This document shows, one piece after another, positions 1-5,747 of a stretch of 17,237 bases of DNA; position 1 is the first letter of the stretch; every line of letters starts with the position of its first letter. The stretch is from Clostridiales bacterium UBA1390 (GTDB lineage: Bacteria > Bacillota > Clostridia > Lachnospirales > Bianqueaceae). The notes beneath the pieces are model-generated. The model was not told the DNA's origin and made no database searches. It saw nothing but the letters and a program-made list of their open reading frames with translations. Location of the stretch: NCBI GenBank assembly GCA_002305315.1, contig DBQQ01000022.1:1-17237 (forward strand), given 5' to 3'. A program made the position numbers and the translations under genes.

Positions 1-60
1 AGGGGGCAGACTGTAAATCTGTTAGCTGTGCTTTCGGTGGTTCGAATCCACCTTCCCCCA
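1..60 (+). tRNA. tRNA-Tyr (GTA), 3' part only
   Basis: This is the 3' portion of a tRNA whose 5' end lies before the window. The anticodon loop reads CTGTAAA, giving anticodon GTA at 13-15 and so tyrosine. A variable arm typical of the long class II type follows. The T arm is GGTGG-TTCGAAT-CCACC, and the 3' acceptor strand TTCCCCC with discriminator A ends at 60. CCA is not encoded. It lies 29 bp ahead of tRNA-fMet, so the two are probably processed from one transcript. Confidence 0.93.
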
Positions 61-89
61 CTCACTTACAATATCGTTGTAAGTATTAT

Positions 90-163
<74 letters not shown>

Positions 164-170
164 CGTAAGA

Positions 171-211
171 AAACCGCTTGAATAAGCCAATATTCAGGCG
201 GTTTTGTTTTT
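171..211 (+). terminator. Terminator after tRNA-fMet, carried by the element
   Basis: A 12-bp stem (171-182 with 193-204, one G-T pair) is followed by TGTTTTT, a good intrinsic terminator. It lies inside the element and so replaces the host tRNA terminator, which is now stranded beyond attR at 5958-5992. Confidence 0.82.
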
Positions 212-234
212 GCAGTAGAAGGCAAAATTTACGT

Positions 235-256
235 TTTGGGGATAGTTTGGGGATAG
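235..256 (+). repeat. Two tandem 11-bp arm-type repeats, left end
   Basis: The 11-mer TTTGGGGATAG occurs twice back to back (235-245, 246-256). The same unit occurs three times in tandem near the other end of the element. Short direct repeats near both ends are how tyrosine integrases of lambda and Tn916 type mark arm binding sites, so that role is inferred. Confidence 0.75.
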
Positions 257-303
257 TGACATTGAAAAACCGGGCAGGATTCGAGTTTCCCGCCCGGCCT
301 CGT

Positions 304-588
304 TTATTTAGATTCTGCGCAAAGTTGGCGAATACTTCCCTGCAATCCTCCTAGATAGTCAACGAGAATGCAGCACTGCGCTCTATAGAAGGCAAAGTCC
401 TGTTGGATCCGCTTGGCCTCCCTCTCTGGATCGAAATTCGGTAGGCGCAAGAAGTAGTCTCCACATACGGCAAGGGCGGTTTGCTCCACCTTTTCTAATG
501 TGTCGGCAATGTCGAGAAGCTCATCTTCCAGGATAGCGCAGGCCTGGCGCTTCTCGTTGTTTAAGTGGTATGGCGCATATGTTAGCAC
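304..588 (-). CDS. Unknown 94-aa protein, left end of element
   Basis: I do not recognise this protein. The frame can be extended upstream to a TTG at 693, but that codon is the -35 box of the promoter. The better start is GTG at 588, preceded by AAGGAGG with nine bases between. The product is mostly helical and charged, with no membrane segment or signal peptide, and three cysteines (one central, two together near the C terminus). It is transcribed divergently from the ribbon-helix-helix gene, and its promoter contains one of the palindromic operators, so it is probably controlled by that regulator. A role in phage interference or element maintenance is possible but nothing in the sequence shows it. 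Confidence 0.62.
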   Translation of the reverse strand: MLTYAPYHLNNEKRQACAILEDELLDIADTLEKVEQTALAVCGDYFLRLPNFDPEREAKRIQQDFAFYRAQCCILVDYLGGLQGSIRQLCAESK

Positions 589-664
589 GATGATTTCCTC
601 CTTTTTTTTCCGATTGAATACGGAAATGTAGATTTGAATTTCAGGAGAGGCTCCTGATGGACTT

Positions 665-693
665 ATTGTACTATATCGTACCCGATATATCAA
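665..693 (-). promoter_or_regulatory. Leftward sigma-A promoter of the 94-aa gene
   Basis: On the minus strand there is TTGATA (693-688), a 17-bp spacer and TACAAT (670-665). An 18-bp operator-like palindrome (672-689) covers the spacer and part of the -35 box, so a protein bound there would block polymerase. Confidence 0.7.
672..689. promoter_or_regulatory. Operator 1, palindrome TATATCG-N4-CGATATA
   Basis: Seven-base perfect arms flank TACC, inside the leftward promoter. A second copy in the opposite orientation lies at 711-724 and a weaker GTACCC half-site overlaps the rightward -35 box. The adjacent ribbon-helix-helix protein is the natural candidate to bind here. Confidence 0.65.
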
Positions 694-710
694 TATACAC
701 TTTACCCAAT

Positions 711-724
711 TATCGGGTACGATA
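711..724. promoter_or_regulatory. Operator 2, palindrome TATCG-N4-CGATA
   Basis: Five-base perfect arms flank GGTA, the reverse complement of the operator 1 core. It sits between the two divergent promoters, 22 bp from operator 1. Paired sites of this kind suit cooperative binding by Arc-type dimers. Confidence 0.6.
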
Positions 725-741
725 TATGTGCAGATTGTATA

Positions 742-770
742 TTGTACCCATTATATCAACGTGTTATAAT
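742..770 (+). promoter_or_regulatory. Rightward sigma-A promoter of the RHH gene
   Basis: TTGTAC (742-747), a 17-bp spacer and a perfect TATAAT (765-770) end 20 bp before the ATG at 791. The -35 box overlaps a GTACCC half-site like those in the operators, suggesting autoregulation. Confidence 0.75.
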
Positions 771-790
771 GTGTCGGAGGAGGTGAAGAA

Positions 791-985
791 ATGCCAGCGT
801 CTAAAGCCCAGCAAAAAGCGGTCAGTAAATACATGAAGGAAAACTATGATGAAATCAAGGTGCGGGTTGCCAAAGGCCGCAAAGCGGAGATTAAGGCCTG
901 CGCTGAACGCCAGGGAAAAAGTGTCAATGGCTATGTGACAGAGGCTATTGATGAGAAAATGGAACGAGATCGGCGGCTAGAGTAA
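791..985 (+). CDS. Arc-like ribbon-helix-helix DNA-binding protein
   Basis: This is a 64-aa protein with strong GGAGGAGGTG seven bases before the ATG. Residues about 20-60 fit the ribbon-helix-helix pattern: a short basic beta strand (IKVRVAKG), then helix A (RKAEIKACAERQG), then SVNGYVTEAIDEKMERD. This is the short Arc/MetJ-like class common on Firmicute mobile elements, which acts as dimers binding paired operators. The divergent spacer upstream contains two palindromes and a half-site overlapping both promoters, so it probably represses itself and the leftward 94-aa gene. An antitoxin role is less likely because no toxin is co-transcribed with it. Confidence 0.85.
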   Translation: MPASKAQQKAVSKYMKENYDEIKVRVAKGRKAEIKACAERQGKSVNGYVTEAIDEKMERDRRLE

Positions 986-1140
986 GATAGTGCGCGTAAC
1001 GTGTCAATGAATGTACCCCCCGTCGAAAAAAAGCAGGGTCTAACCGCCCGTTTGGATAACGGGGGGAGGGCTAGACAATATGAATTTTTCGCATGTGATT
1101 TTTTGGAAAATAAAAAGAGCCCCCACTAGGGAGGATCAAC

Positions 1141-1181
1141 AGAAAAAGACAGGAAGGGGCCAGCCTTGCGGCCCCAACCTG
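1141..1181 (-). terminator. Terminator of the leftward operon
   Basis: There is a GC-rich stem GGGGCC/GGCCCC (1156-1161 with 1170-1175), extended past an A-A internal loop by CAGG/CCTG. On the minus strand it is followed by TCTTTTTCTG. It ends transcription coming from the repressor-side operon. Confidence 0.72.
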
Positions 1182-1340
1182 AAAACATTATAGCAGTTTG
1201 AATGTTAAAAGACAATCTTTTTTTGAATTTCTGTTTGAAACTTTTATAGAGTTGGAAAAGGCGTACCCGCTCCAGTAGGAATTATAATCTTTTTGTAAAG
1301 CATAAGGGGGGGGATATACCATCCCCGTGCTTTAGATTAA

Positions 1341-1369
1341 AATTCCTCGTAAATCTATGGAGATTTGAC
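1341..1369. repeat. 29-bp repeat, copy 1
   Basis: The copy ends in CGTAAATCTATGGAGATTTG plus AC and matches 1421-1449 with one mismatch. Each copy contains a small inverted repeat AAATCT-ATGG-AGATTT. The start-to-start distance is exactly 80 bp. Confidence 0.85.
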
Positions 1370-1420
1370 GATTAAGGGTAGGAGGGGGTATAAATATACC
1401 TCTCCAGCATTTTAAGTTGA

Positions 1421-1449
1421 AATTCCCCGTAAATCTATGGAGATTTGAC
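1421..1449. repeat. 29-bp repeat, copy 2
   Basis: This second copy, with a single T-to-C difference from 1341-1369, lies immediately downstream of the stop codon of the leftward 99-aa gene. It could act as an iteron pair, a protein-binding site, or an RNA hairpin at the transcript end. The sequence does not decide which. Confidence 0.85.
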
Positions 1450-1451
1450 AC

Positions 1452-1751
1452 TTATACGGCCTCTCCCTTCTGGCTATTGAGGTTTAACTTTTCCATGCGG
1501 CTTTTTGCAGCCTCTTTTTGAGTTGCGGTTCGCTTTATAGAACCTTTCCGAAAAGAGACTAGCTCTTTCGGGCAATTGTATGTCTTTCCGCCCGATTGGG
1601 CTTTAAGAATCTTCCATTCGTCCGGATTCTCCTGGGCTAGCTTGTCCAGTTTCCGGATCATGGGCGGATAGCAAGTATAAATCTCTGCAAAATCCTCATG
1701 GGCGTTATACGTGATAACAGTTTCCGGCTCAATGCGTGGAATCTTCATCAT
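1452..1751 (-). CDS. Unknown 99-aa element protein
   Basis: Start chosen at ATG 1751, eight bases after AAGGAGG; an upstream in-frame TTG at 1754 is less well placed. The protein is hydrophilic. It has an N-terminal part reading ETVITYNAHEDFAEIYTCYP, a central segment rich in lysine and tryptophan, and a basic C-terminal helix (residues about 72-90). I recall similar short proteins with an N-terminal TITYN motif recurring in clostridial phage and integrative elements, but I know no function. It is the last gene of the leftward operon, downstream of the DnaC-like gene, and is followed by the 29-bp repeats and a terminator. A DNA- or RNA-binding accessory role is conceivable because of the basic C terminus. 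Confidence 0.7.
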   Translation of the reverse strand: MMKIPRIEPETVITYNAHEDFAEIYTCYPPMIRKLDKLAQENPDEWKILKAQSGGKTYNCPKELVSFRKGSIKRTATQKEAAKSRMEKLNLNSQKGEAV

Positions 1752-1834
1752 CAAGGCAGCCTCCTTTTTAATTTTTTTTAGTTTCCGCTTGACATTCTTG
1801 GCGGGAAATTGTAAAATAAATTTGGTTATTTGTT

Positions 1835-2494
1835 TTAGGCCTCTTTAGGCCATTTTTTTAATTTAACACGGATGTCCTCGTTGGGCAGTGCAACAATTTC
1901 GCACGCCGCTCTTATTCGAGAAATCGTTTTCTTGTCTTTCCCGAATAGGGCTTCAGGCGTCTCAAGGCTACAAATTATTGTAGCTTTCTTGGAGTCCAAT
2001 CTTTCTCGCAGCATCCTCGCGGAGTTCGAGTATTTTCCGAATCCTTCTTCGGCCTCGTCTATTACTAGAAGATCGCAGGAGAGGAATTCCTGCCAGAAAG
2101 AAGAATCACACGATTCTTTTCCATGCTCCTCCATCTTAGAAACGGATGTATACATTGTTTCTTTTACGCCGTTTTTCTCGGCATGGCCAAGAATAGCAGA
2201 CGCTAAAAGCGACTTCCCCGATCCTGCAGACTCGGAATAGATCCAAAGGCCCTTTCCGTTCTCGATATTGGAGACTATATTCTTGCAATATTCCTCGGAA
2301 GTTTTACGCGTCTGCAGATTGCACACACTGTAAGCACCCCAATTAAACCTTTTATTCCTCAATTCTTCGGGAATTGCGGTTTGGAAAGGAAGCTTCGCGT
2401 ACCAAAAAGGGGTTTTAGGATCATATCCTTCAATGTCCGTCTTAAGGTACAAGCATGTACCATCTGCGCAAGTCTCTTCTCGCAGCATGCTCAT
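1835..2494 (-). CDS. DnaC/IstB-like AAA+ ATPase, helicase-loader type
   Basis: This is a 219-aa protein with AAGGAGGTG before ATG 2494. The P-loop is SESAGSGKS (residues 87-95, Lys94). The Walker B motif is CDLLVIDEAEE (Asp146, Glu147). A C-terminal SRIRAACEIVALPNEDIRVK segment (192-211) matches the sensor/arginine region of DnaC, DnaI and IstB proteins. The N-terminal region has cysteines (Cys9, Cys14) but no clear zinc finger. Proteins of this family load the replicative helicase at an origin, so on a mobile element it probably recruits host helicase for autonomous replication after excision, possibly with the DUF6291-like protein upstream. Its start codon overlaps the stop of a 17-codon leader ORF. 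An IstB-like transposition helper is unlikely because no transposase is present. Confidence 0.82.
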   Translation of the reverse strand: MSMLREETCADGTCLYLKTDIEGYDPKTPFWYAKLPFQTAIPEELRNKRFNWGAYSVCNLQTRKTSEEYCKNIVSNIENGKGLWIYSESAGSGKSLLASAILGHAEKNGVKETMYTSVSKMEEHGKESCDSSFWQEFLSCDLLVIDEAEEGFGKYSNSARMLRERLDSKKATIICSLETPEALFGKDKKTISRIRAACEIVALPNEDIRVKLKKWPKEA

Positions 2495-2544
2495 GTTTCA
2501 CCTCCTTCTCTTAATATATAGTATATTGTTATTAAAGTAACCAT
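2491..2544 (-). CDS. 17-aa leader ORF coupled to the DnaC-like gene
   Basis: AAAGGAGGTATATA precedes an ATG at 2544, and the ORF reads MVTLITIYYILREGGET then TGA. The stop overlaps the next start as ATGA (2491-2494), and the last codons of the leader contain the ribosome site of the DnaC-like gene. This is a classic layout for translational coupling. The peptide is hydrophobic with basic and acidic residues only near its end, so it could also be a tiny membrane peptide. A strong GC hairpin lies 16 bp upstream of the ribosome site. Confidence 0.5.
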   Translation of the reverse strand: MVTLITIYYILREGGET

Positions 2545-2567
2545 TATATACCTCCTTTTACTATAGA

Positions 2568-2608
2568 GCGCGCCGCGCCGCCCTATGATGGGGGGCGGCC
2601 TTGCGCGC
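2568..2608. other. GC-rich hairpin before the leader ORF
   Basis: GCCGCCC (2577-2583) pairs with GGGCGGC (2593-2599), and GCGCG at 2568-2572 pairs with the GCGCGC block at 2603-2608 across a small internal loop. It is far more GC-rich than its surroundings. It could be a transcript-stabilising or attenuating structure between the DUF6291-like gene and the DnaC-like gene. Confidence 0.6.
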
Positions 2609-2644
2609 GACACAATCAAGAATTGATACGACAAAGCAGAGAAT

Positions 2645-2700
2645 CTTTCTAACTCTCTAACTGTCTATCTATCTTTCTAACTAACTATCTATCTATCTAT
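2645..2700. repeat. Tract of 14 CTNN tetranucleotides
   Basis: Fourteen consecutive four-base units all begin with CT (CTTT, CTAA, CTCT, CTAA, CTGT, CTAT twice, CTTT, CTAA twice, CTAT four times). One strand is almost pure pyrimidine, apart from A residues. It is not inside a credible gene. It may be a slippage-prone spacer or part of a replication origin next to the replication genes. Confidence 0.85.
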
Positions 2701-2711
2701 CGTGTTCTCTA

Positions 2712-2739
2712 CGTTATGAGTAGTTACGACCTCATAACG
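2712..2739. repeat. Inverted repeat CGTTATGAG-N10-CTCATAACG
   Basis: Perfect 9-bp arms lie downstream of the DUF6291-like gene and beside the CTNN tract. This could be a weak terminator without a T run, or a protein-binding site in a candidate origin. The arm shares CTCATAAC with the att core, which may be chance. Confidence 0.6.
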
Positions 2740-2791
2740 ACTCGGCACAATAGATAAATTTTTCCAATTATTGCGCTGGCAATAACCGGCT

Positions 2792-3079
2792 TCAGGTGTC
2801 GCGCTGATTTTTTCTTCTATCCCTTTGGTTTTTACTTGCGTCGCACTTTCTAAGGTACTCCTTAAAATCGGCATCAAGCCTCTCTTTAACAGAGAGAAAG
2901 AAGGTTTTCGCCAATGGTGATAGAGAAACAAAAGATGAATCAGGATTCTCCCCGGTGTCAGAGATATAACTACGCTGAAGGGAATATATGTTCATCATTA
3001 TACCCTTAATATCATCCGCGGAGAGGTCTTCAATGAATGGCCCCCAGTCCAGATACATGTAGAAACGATTCCTGTTCAT
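2792..3079 (-). CDS. Small DUF6291-like protein, possible replication factor
   Basis: This is a 95-aa protein. AAGGAGGTGATGCGGT precedes ATG 3079, six bases after the stop of the HTH gene. The N-terminal part (YMYLDWGPFIEDLSADDIKG, then a short helix and an Asp-rich loop) resembles the DUF6291-type domain of phage and element proteins, in which a short wHTH-like N terminus is followed by a helix ending in a basic tail. Here the tail is KNQRDRRKNQRDT. Relatives are often longer and lie next to DnaC-like genes, so a replication-initiation role is plausible but unproven. The short length could be natural or reflect loss of a C-terminal domain. No frameshifted continuation is convincing. Confidence 0.68.
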   Translation of the reverse strand: MNRNRFYMYLDWGPFIEDLSADDIKGIMMNIYSLQRSYISDTGENPDSSFVSLSPLAKTFFLSVKERLDADFKEYLRKCDASKNQRDRRKNQRDT

Positions 3080-3085
3080 ACCGCA

Positions 3086-3460
3086 TCACCTCCTTGCGCG
3101 AACGGGACGAATATCGCCGCTTTTCCATTTCTCTGCGGCCTGTTCTTCAACGGTAGGCAGAGCTAGTTCCTCTCCTGCCGCCAGTCTCTCAATTAGAAGA
3201 TCGAGATTCAGCAGCATTCTACGGCCTACTGTGACGTACGGAATGCGATGGCACTTCATCAAGCGCCGAAGCATGCTTTCGGTCAAGTATGTTCCTGGAT
3301 CCATCTTCTTGAGTTCCGCCGCAGCCTTTTTAGCTGTTCGCATTCGCGGCAGCCGATTTCCTTCAGAAGAAGGAGAGGCAAAAGACTCGTGAGAATAGTC
3401 TCTCAATTCAAAATCAGATGCATCCATAAGGCCATTTTCCAGTTCAAAATACTTGTCCAT
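3086..3460 (-). CDS. Excisionase-like HTH protein (HTH_17/MerR-type)
   Basis: This is a 124-aa protein with AGGAGG nine bases before ATG 3460. Residues about 1-40 are an acidic, Ser-rich tail. Residues about 41-97 contain a winged HTH of excisionase type: TYLTESMLRRLMKCHRIPYVTVGRRMLLNLDLLIERL, whose pieces match the family pattern of 'recognition helix, IPYxxVGRR wing, then Leu-Ile helix'. Such proteins act as recombination directionality factors or as transcription regulators. It is the first full-size gene of the leftward operon opposite the repressor and integrase, where excision functions are expected once repression is lifted. Confidence 0.75.
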   Translation of the reverse strand: MDKYFELENGLMDASDFELRDYSHESFASPSSEGNRLPRMRTAKKAAAELKKMDPGTYLTESMLRRLMKCHRIPYVTVGRRMLLNLDLLIERLAAGEELALPTVEEQAAEKWKSGDIRPVRARR

Positions 3461-3478
3461 TGTAAAACCTCCTAAAAA

Positions 3479-3556
3479 TTAATTTTCCGACAAAAAGAGT
3501 GTACTGCGGGGGCTGCCTCTGGCAATGCCCGCGCCTGTTCGGGTTTCGCGCGTCAC
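3479..3556 (-). CDS. 25-codon ORF ahead of the excisionase-like gene
   Basis: GAAAGGAGGTTATAGC precedes a GTG at 3556. The ORF has 25 codons (MTRETRTGAGIARG then SPRSTLFLSEN) and ends in TAA at 3479, 18 bp before the next ATG. The ribosome site is excellent and the ORF is the first in the leftward transcript. It is basic and unlike any protein I know. It may be a leader peptide or a real small protein; coding status is uncertain. Confidence 0.4.
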   Translation of the reverse strand: MTRETRTGAGIARGSPRSTLFLSEN

Positions 3557-3654
3557 GCTATAACCTCCTTTCTCGAAATGTACAGATTCGTTTTGATGTA
3601 TCATTCGAAACTATGGGCGATAAAATTAGATGATGGTTTAAATCTGTCGATAAT

Positions 3655-3683
3655 AGTATACAACGAGCGATATATAAAAACAA
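3655..3683 (-). promoter_or_regulatory. Leftward (early/excision) promoter
   Basis: On the minus strand there is TTGTTT (3683-3678), a 17-bp spacer and TATACT (3660-3655). It would drive the excisionase-DUF6291-DnaC operon with a leader of roughly 90 bases before the 25-codon ORF. As the opposing promoter to the repressor, it is the expected target of repression. Confidence 0.55.
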
Positions 3684-3778
3684 GTTTTATCTTAGCACAT
3701 AATAAAGATTTACAAATTTTATGAAATAGATAGTAGTTTGTGATGCAATACTAGGCATTGATTTGTTAGAAGTGATGG

Positions 3779-3806
3779 TTGACAAACTTCGATGTTAATA
3801 TATAAT
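3779..3806 (+). promoter_or_regulatory. Repressor-integrase promoter
   Basis: A consensus TTGACA (3779-3784), a 16-bp spacer and TATAAT (3801-3806) lie just before AAGGAGG and ATG 3828. It is a strong promoter for repressor maintenance, and probably for the integrase read from the same transcript. Confidence 0.75.
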
Positions 3807-3827
3807 AGTAGATAAGGAGGTGCTAAC

Positions 3828-4337
3828 ATGGAAGATATCTTCGGGGAAAGACTCAAACAGTTGCGCGAGAAGAAAGCTGTGCCGCAAAAAGAAGTTGCGG
3901 AGGCCATTGGAATTACGGCGCAGACGATTATGGCGTACGAGTCCGGGAGGAGAAAACCGCCTCTTGATATTGCGGTGAAGCTTGCAAAGTATTTTGGGGC
4001 TTCTCTTGACTGGTTATGTGGAATCGAAGATAGCAGTACTCTGACTAACAGGAAAGTACTGGAAGTACTTGAAGCAATAAGCGGCCATAATGATTTTGCT
4101 CCTGGTGCTCTAAAGATAACTATATACTCCAGTAAAATTATTAAGTATTTATCGGAAAAAAAGAAAATGGAGAAGCTATTAGAAGAAGGGGTTATTGACA
4201 AAGAACTGTTCCAATTATGGGAAGAAAAGTACAATAGAGAATCATGGCTAGATGAGCCGTTTGATCGGTTTGATTTTTCTAACTCTGCTGCTACGCTCAA
4301 TATGATGATTGATTATCAAGACCCGCCTGGCGTTTAA
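3828..4337 (+). CDS. XRE/CI-type repressor of the element
   Basis: This is a 169-aa protein with AAGGAGGTG before ATG 3828. Residues 5-65 are a clear Cro/CI helix-turn-helix (ERLKQLREKKAVPQKEVAEA, then IGITAQTIMAYESGRRKPP and a terminal LAKYFGASLDWLCG). The C-terminal 100 residues are helical and charged. They show no Ser-Lys LexA-type protease dyad that I can recognise, so induction would need an antirepressor or a metalloprotease rather than RecA-driven self-cleavage. It faces the leftward operon across a control region and lies 16 bp upstream of the integrase, the usual place for a lysogeny-type master repressor. Confidence 0.9.
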   Translation: MEDIFGERLKQLREKKAVPQKEVAEAIGITAQTIMAYESGRRKPPLDIAVKLAKYFGASLDWLCGIEDSSTLTNRKVLEVLEAISGHNDFAPGALKITIYSSKIIKYLSEKKKMEKLLEEGVIDKELFQLWEEKYNRESWLDEPFDRFDFSNSAATLNMMIDYQDPPGV

Positions 4338-4353
4338 CTTAAGAGGTTTACTC

Positions 4354-5736
4354 ATGGCAAGTATTGAAAAACGTGGAAATTCTTATCGGATTATTGTTTC
4401 TGCTGGGTTAGACATTACAGGGAAACAGATTAAAAGATCCATGACCTGGAAACCCTCTCCAGGTATGACAGAGAGACAGATAGAAAAAGAAGTGCAGCGC
4501 CAGGCGGTTCTATTTGAAGAACGCTGCCGAACTGGGGCCGTCCTAGATGGCTCTATTAAGTTTGCGGATTTTGTGGACGTTTGGCGGGAGAAGTATGCAG
4601 AACCGCAACTCAAAGCCAGTACGTTCGCGAGATATAATGACCTATTAAAGCGGATCCTTCCAGCACTTGGCCACATACGCCTTGACCGCCTTCAACCTCA
4701 GCATCTATTAGAATTTTATGAGAATTTAAGAGAAGATGGACTTAAAAGAACGGTAAAGTACAGAATGAAGATAGACTTTAAAGCCTATCTAAAAGAGAGT
4801 GGGTGTACAAAGGTTTCGTTCGCGTCGTTGTCCGGCGTGGGAATATCGGTTCTTAATTCCATTACTCAAGGCGGGAATGTTAGTTATGAAAGCGCTCAGA
4901 AGGTCGCACAGGTCATAGGCCAGCCATTGGAGAAGGTTTTCGAGAGCGTTGGCGGGGGGGCCCTCTCCTCAAAAACTATTCTCCATTATCACCGGCTTAT
5001 TTCGGCTATTCTTCAAGTGGCCGTGCAATGGCAGGTAATTCCCTCGAATCCCTGTTCCAGGGTGAAGGCTCCCAGGGTGGAGCGAAAAGAGGCAGAATAT
5101 TTCGATGATGAAGAGGCTGTCTATATTCTTCAAAAGATCAATGAGGAAAGCCCAGCGCATAAGGCTATGATTTATGTTTTGCTATATACTGGCATGAGGA
5201 GAGGAGAATTGTGCGGGCTGGAATGGTCGGATATTGATTTTGAAAATGATATAATCAGAATCAGAAATAACAGTGTCTATATATCGGGCAAGGGAATTAC
5301 AACGACAACACCTAAAACGGAAAGTTCTGTTAGGTTAGATAAGGTTCCTCATGTCGTAATGGAAGTTTTGCAAGAGCATAAACATGCACAGAATATACAG
5401 CGGATTGCGATGGGGGCAGATTGGCAGAATACACAGAGGATATTCACGAAAATAAACGGTGCTCCAATCTTCCCGGATACAGTAAGCTCATGGTTCAAGG
5501 GCTTCTTGAAAAAGATTGGTATAGAGGGTAGATCCCTAAAATCCTTGCGGCACACAAATGCAAGCCTTATGATTGCTTCCGGAGTTGATGTTAGAACGGT
5601 AGCGGGCAGATTAGGACATTCTCAAACGTCAACGACAACTAACATATACGCTCACATGATTAGGTCTGCCAACGAAAAAGCTGCGGATGCAATCGGGAAT
5701 TTATTGACTTCAAAAATGGAAAATAATGCAGGGTAA
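4354..5736 (+). CDS. int: Tyrosine integrase with embedded HTH-like segment
   Basis: This is a 460-aa protein. ATG 4354 follows AAGAGG; an upstream start at 4309 would overlap the repressor and lacks a site. Residues 1-60 are the arm-binding domain, about 68-130 and 203-235 the core-binding domain, and about 245-450 the catalytic domain. Catalytic residues seen are Arg282 (TGMRRGEL), Lys321, Lys396-x-x-Arg399 (KSLRHT), His422 (LGHS) and Tyr432 (NIYAHM). Lys396 replaces the common first His of HxxR, a known variation. Between the two halves of the core-binding domain sits an extra stretch of about 65 residues (about 135-200) that looks like an XRE-type HTH (LKESGCTKVSF, SGVGISVLNSI, AQKVAQVIGQPLEKVF). 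It lies next to attR and directs integration into tRNA-fMet. Confidence 0.94.
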   Translation: MASIEKRGNSYRIIVSAGLDITGKQIKRSMTWKPSPGMTERQIEKEVQRQAVLFEERCRTGAVLDGSIKFADFVDVWREKYAEPQLKASTFARYNDLLKRILPALGHIRLDRLQPQHLLEFYENLREDGLKRTVKYRMKIDFKAYLKESGCTKVSFASLSGVGISVLNSITQGGNVSYESAQKVAQVIGQPLEKVFESVGGGALSSKTILHYHRLISAILQVAVQWQVIPSNPCSRVKAPRVERKEAEYFDDEEAVYILQKINEESPAHKAMIYVLLYTGMRRGELCGLEWSDIDFENDIIRIRNNSVYISGKGITTTTPKTESSVRLDKVPHVVMEVLQEHKHAQNIQRIAMGADWQNTQRIFTKINGAPIFPDTVSSWFKGFLKKIGIEGRSLKSLRHTNASLMIASGVDVRTVAGRLGHSQTSTTTNIYAHMIRSANEKAADAIGNLLTSKMENNAG

Positions 5737-5747
5737 AGGCTCGAATT

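Larger units (their letters stand above)
986..1451. other. Gene-free stretch with repeats and hairpins
   Basis: No convincing gene is seen in these 466 bp. The stretch holds the leftward terminator at 1141-1181 and two G-rich hairpin-prone segments (about 1304-1332 and 1376-1408). Each hairpin segment is followed by a copy of a 29-bp repeat, making an 80-bp imperfect tandem arrangement. It is a possible origin or other cis-acting site of the element. Confidence 0.6.

Noticed and set aside
589..693. Upstream extension of the 94-aa gene to TTG 693
   Set aside because: The TTG is part of a TTGATA -35 box 17 bp from TACAAT, so transcription starts downstream of it. GTG 588 has a strong ribosome site.
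1341..1449. CRISPR array from the 29-bp repeats
   Set aside because: There are only two copies, no spacer of regular length in a series, no cas genes, and the intervening segment itself resembles the sequence before copy 1.
2731..2739. CTCATAACG as a second att-like core
   Set aside because: Only CTCATAAC is shared with the tRNA att site, too short to exceed chance, and it is explained as an arm of a local inverted repeat.
2689..2931. ORF as a frameshifted continuation of the DUF6291-like gene
   Set aside because: It overlaps the real gene in another frame, runs into the CTNN tract, and shows no sensible protein composition.
3719..4300. 193-aa ORF antisense to the repressor
   Set aside because: It is a shadow of the repressor gene, Ser-rich and without a ribosome site. 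The sense frame has a clear HTH, promoter and ribosome site.
4309..4353. Longer integrase start at 4309
   Set aside because: It overlaps the repressor end, has no ribosome site, and adds residues before the conserved MASIEKRGNSYRI arm-domain start.
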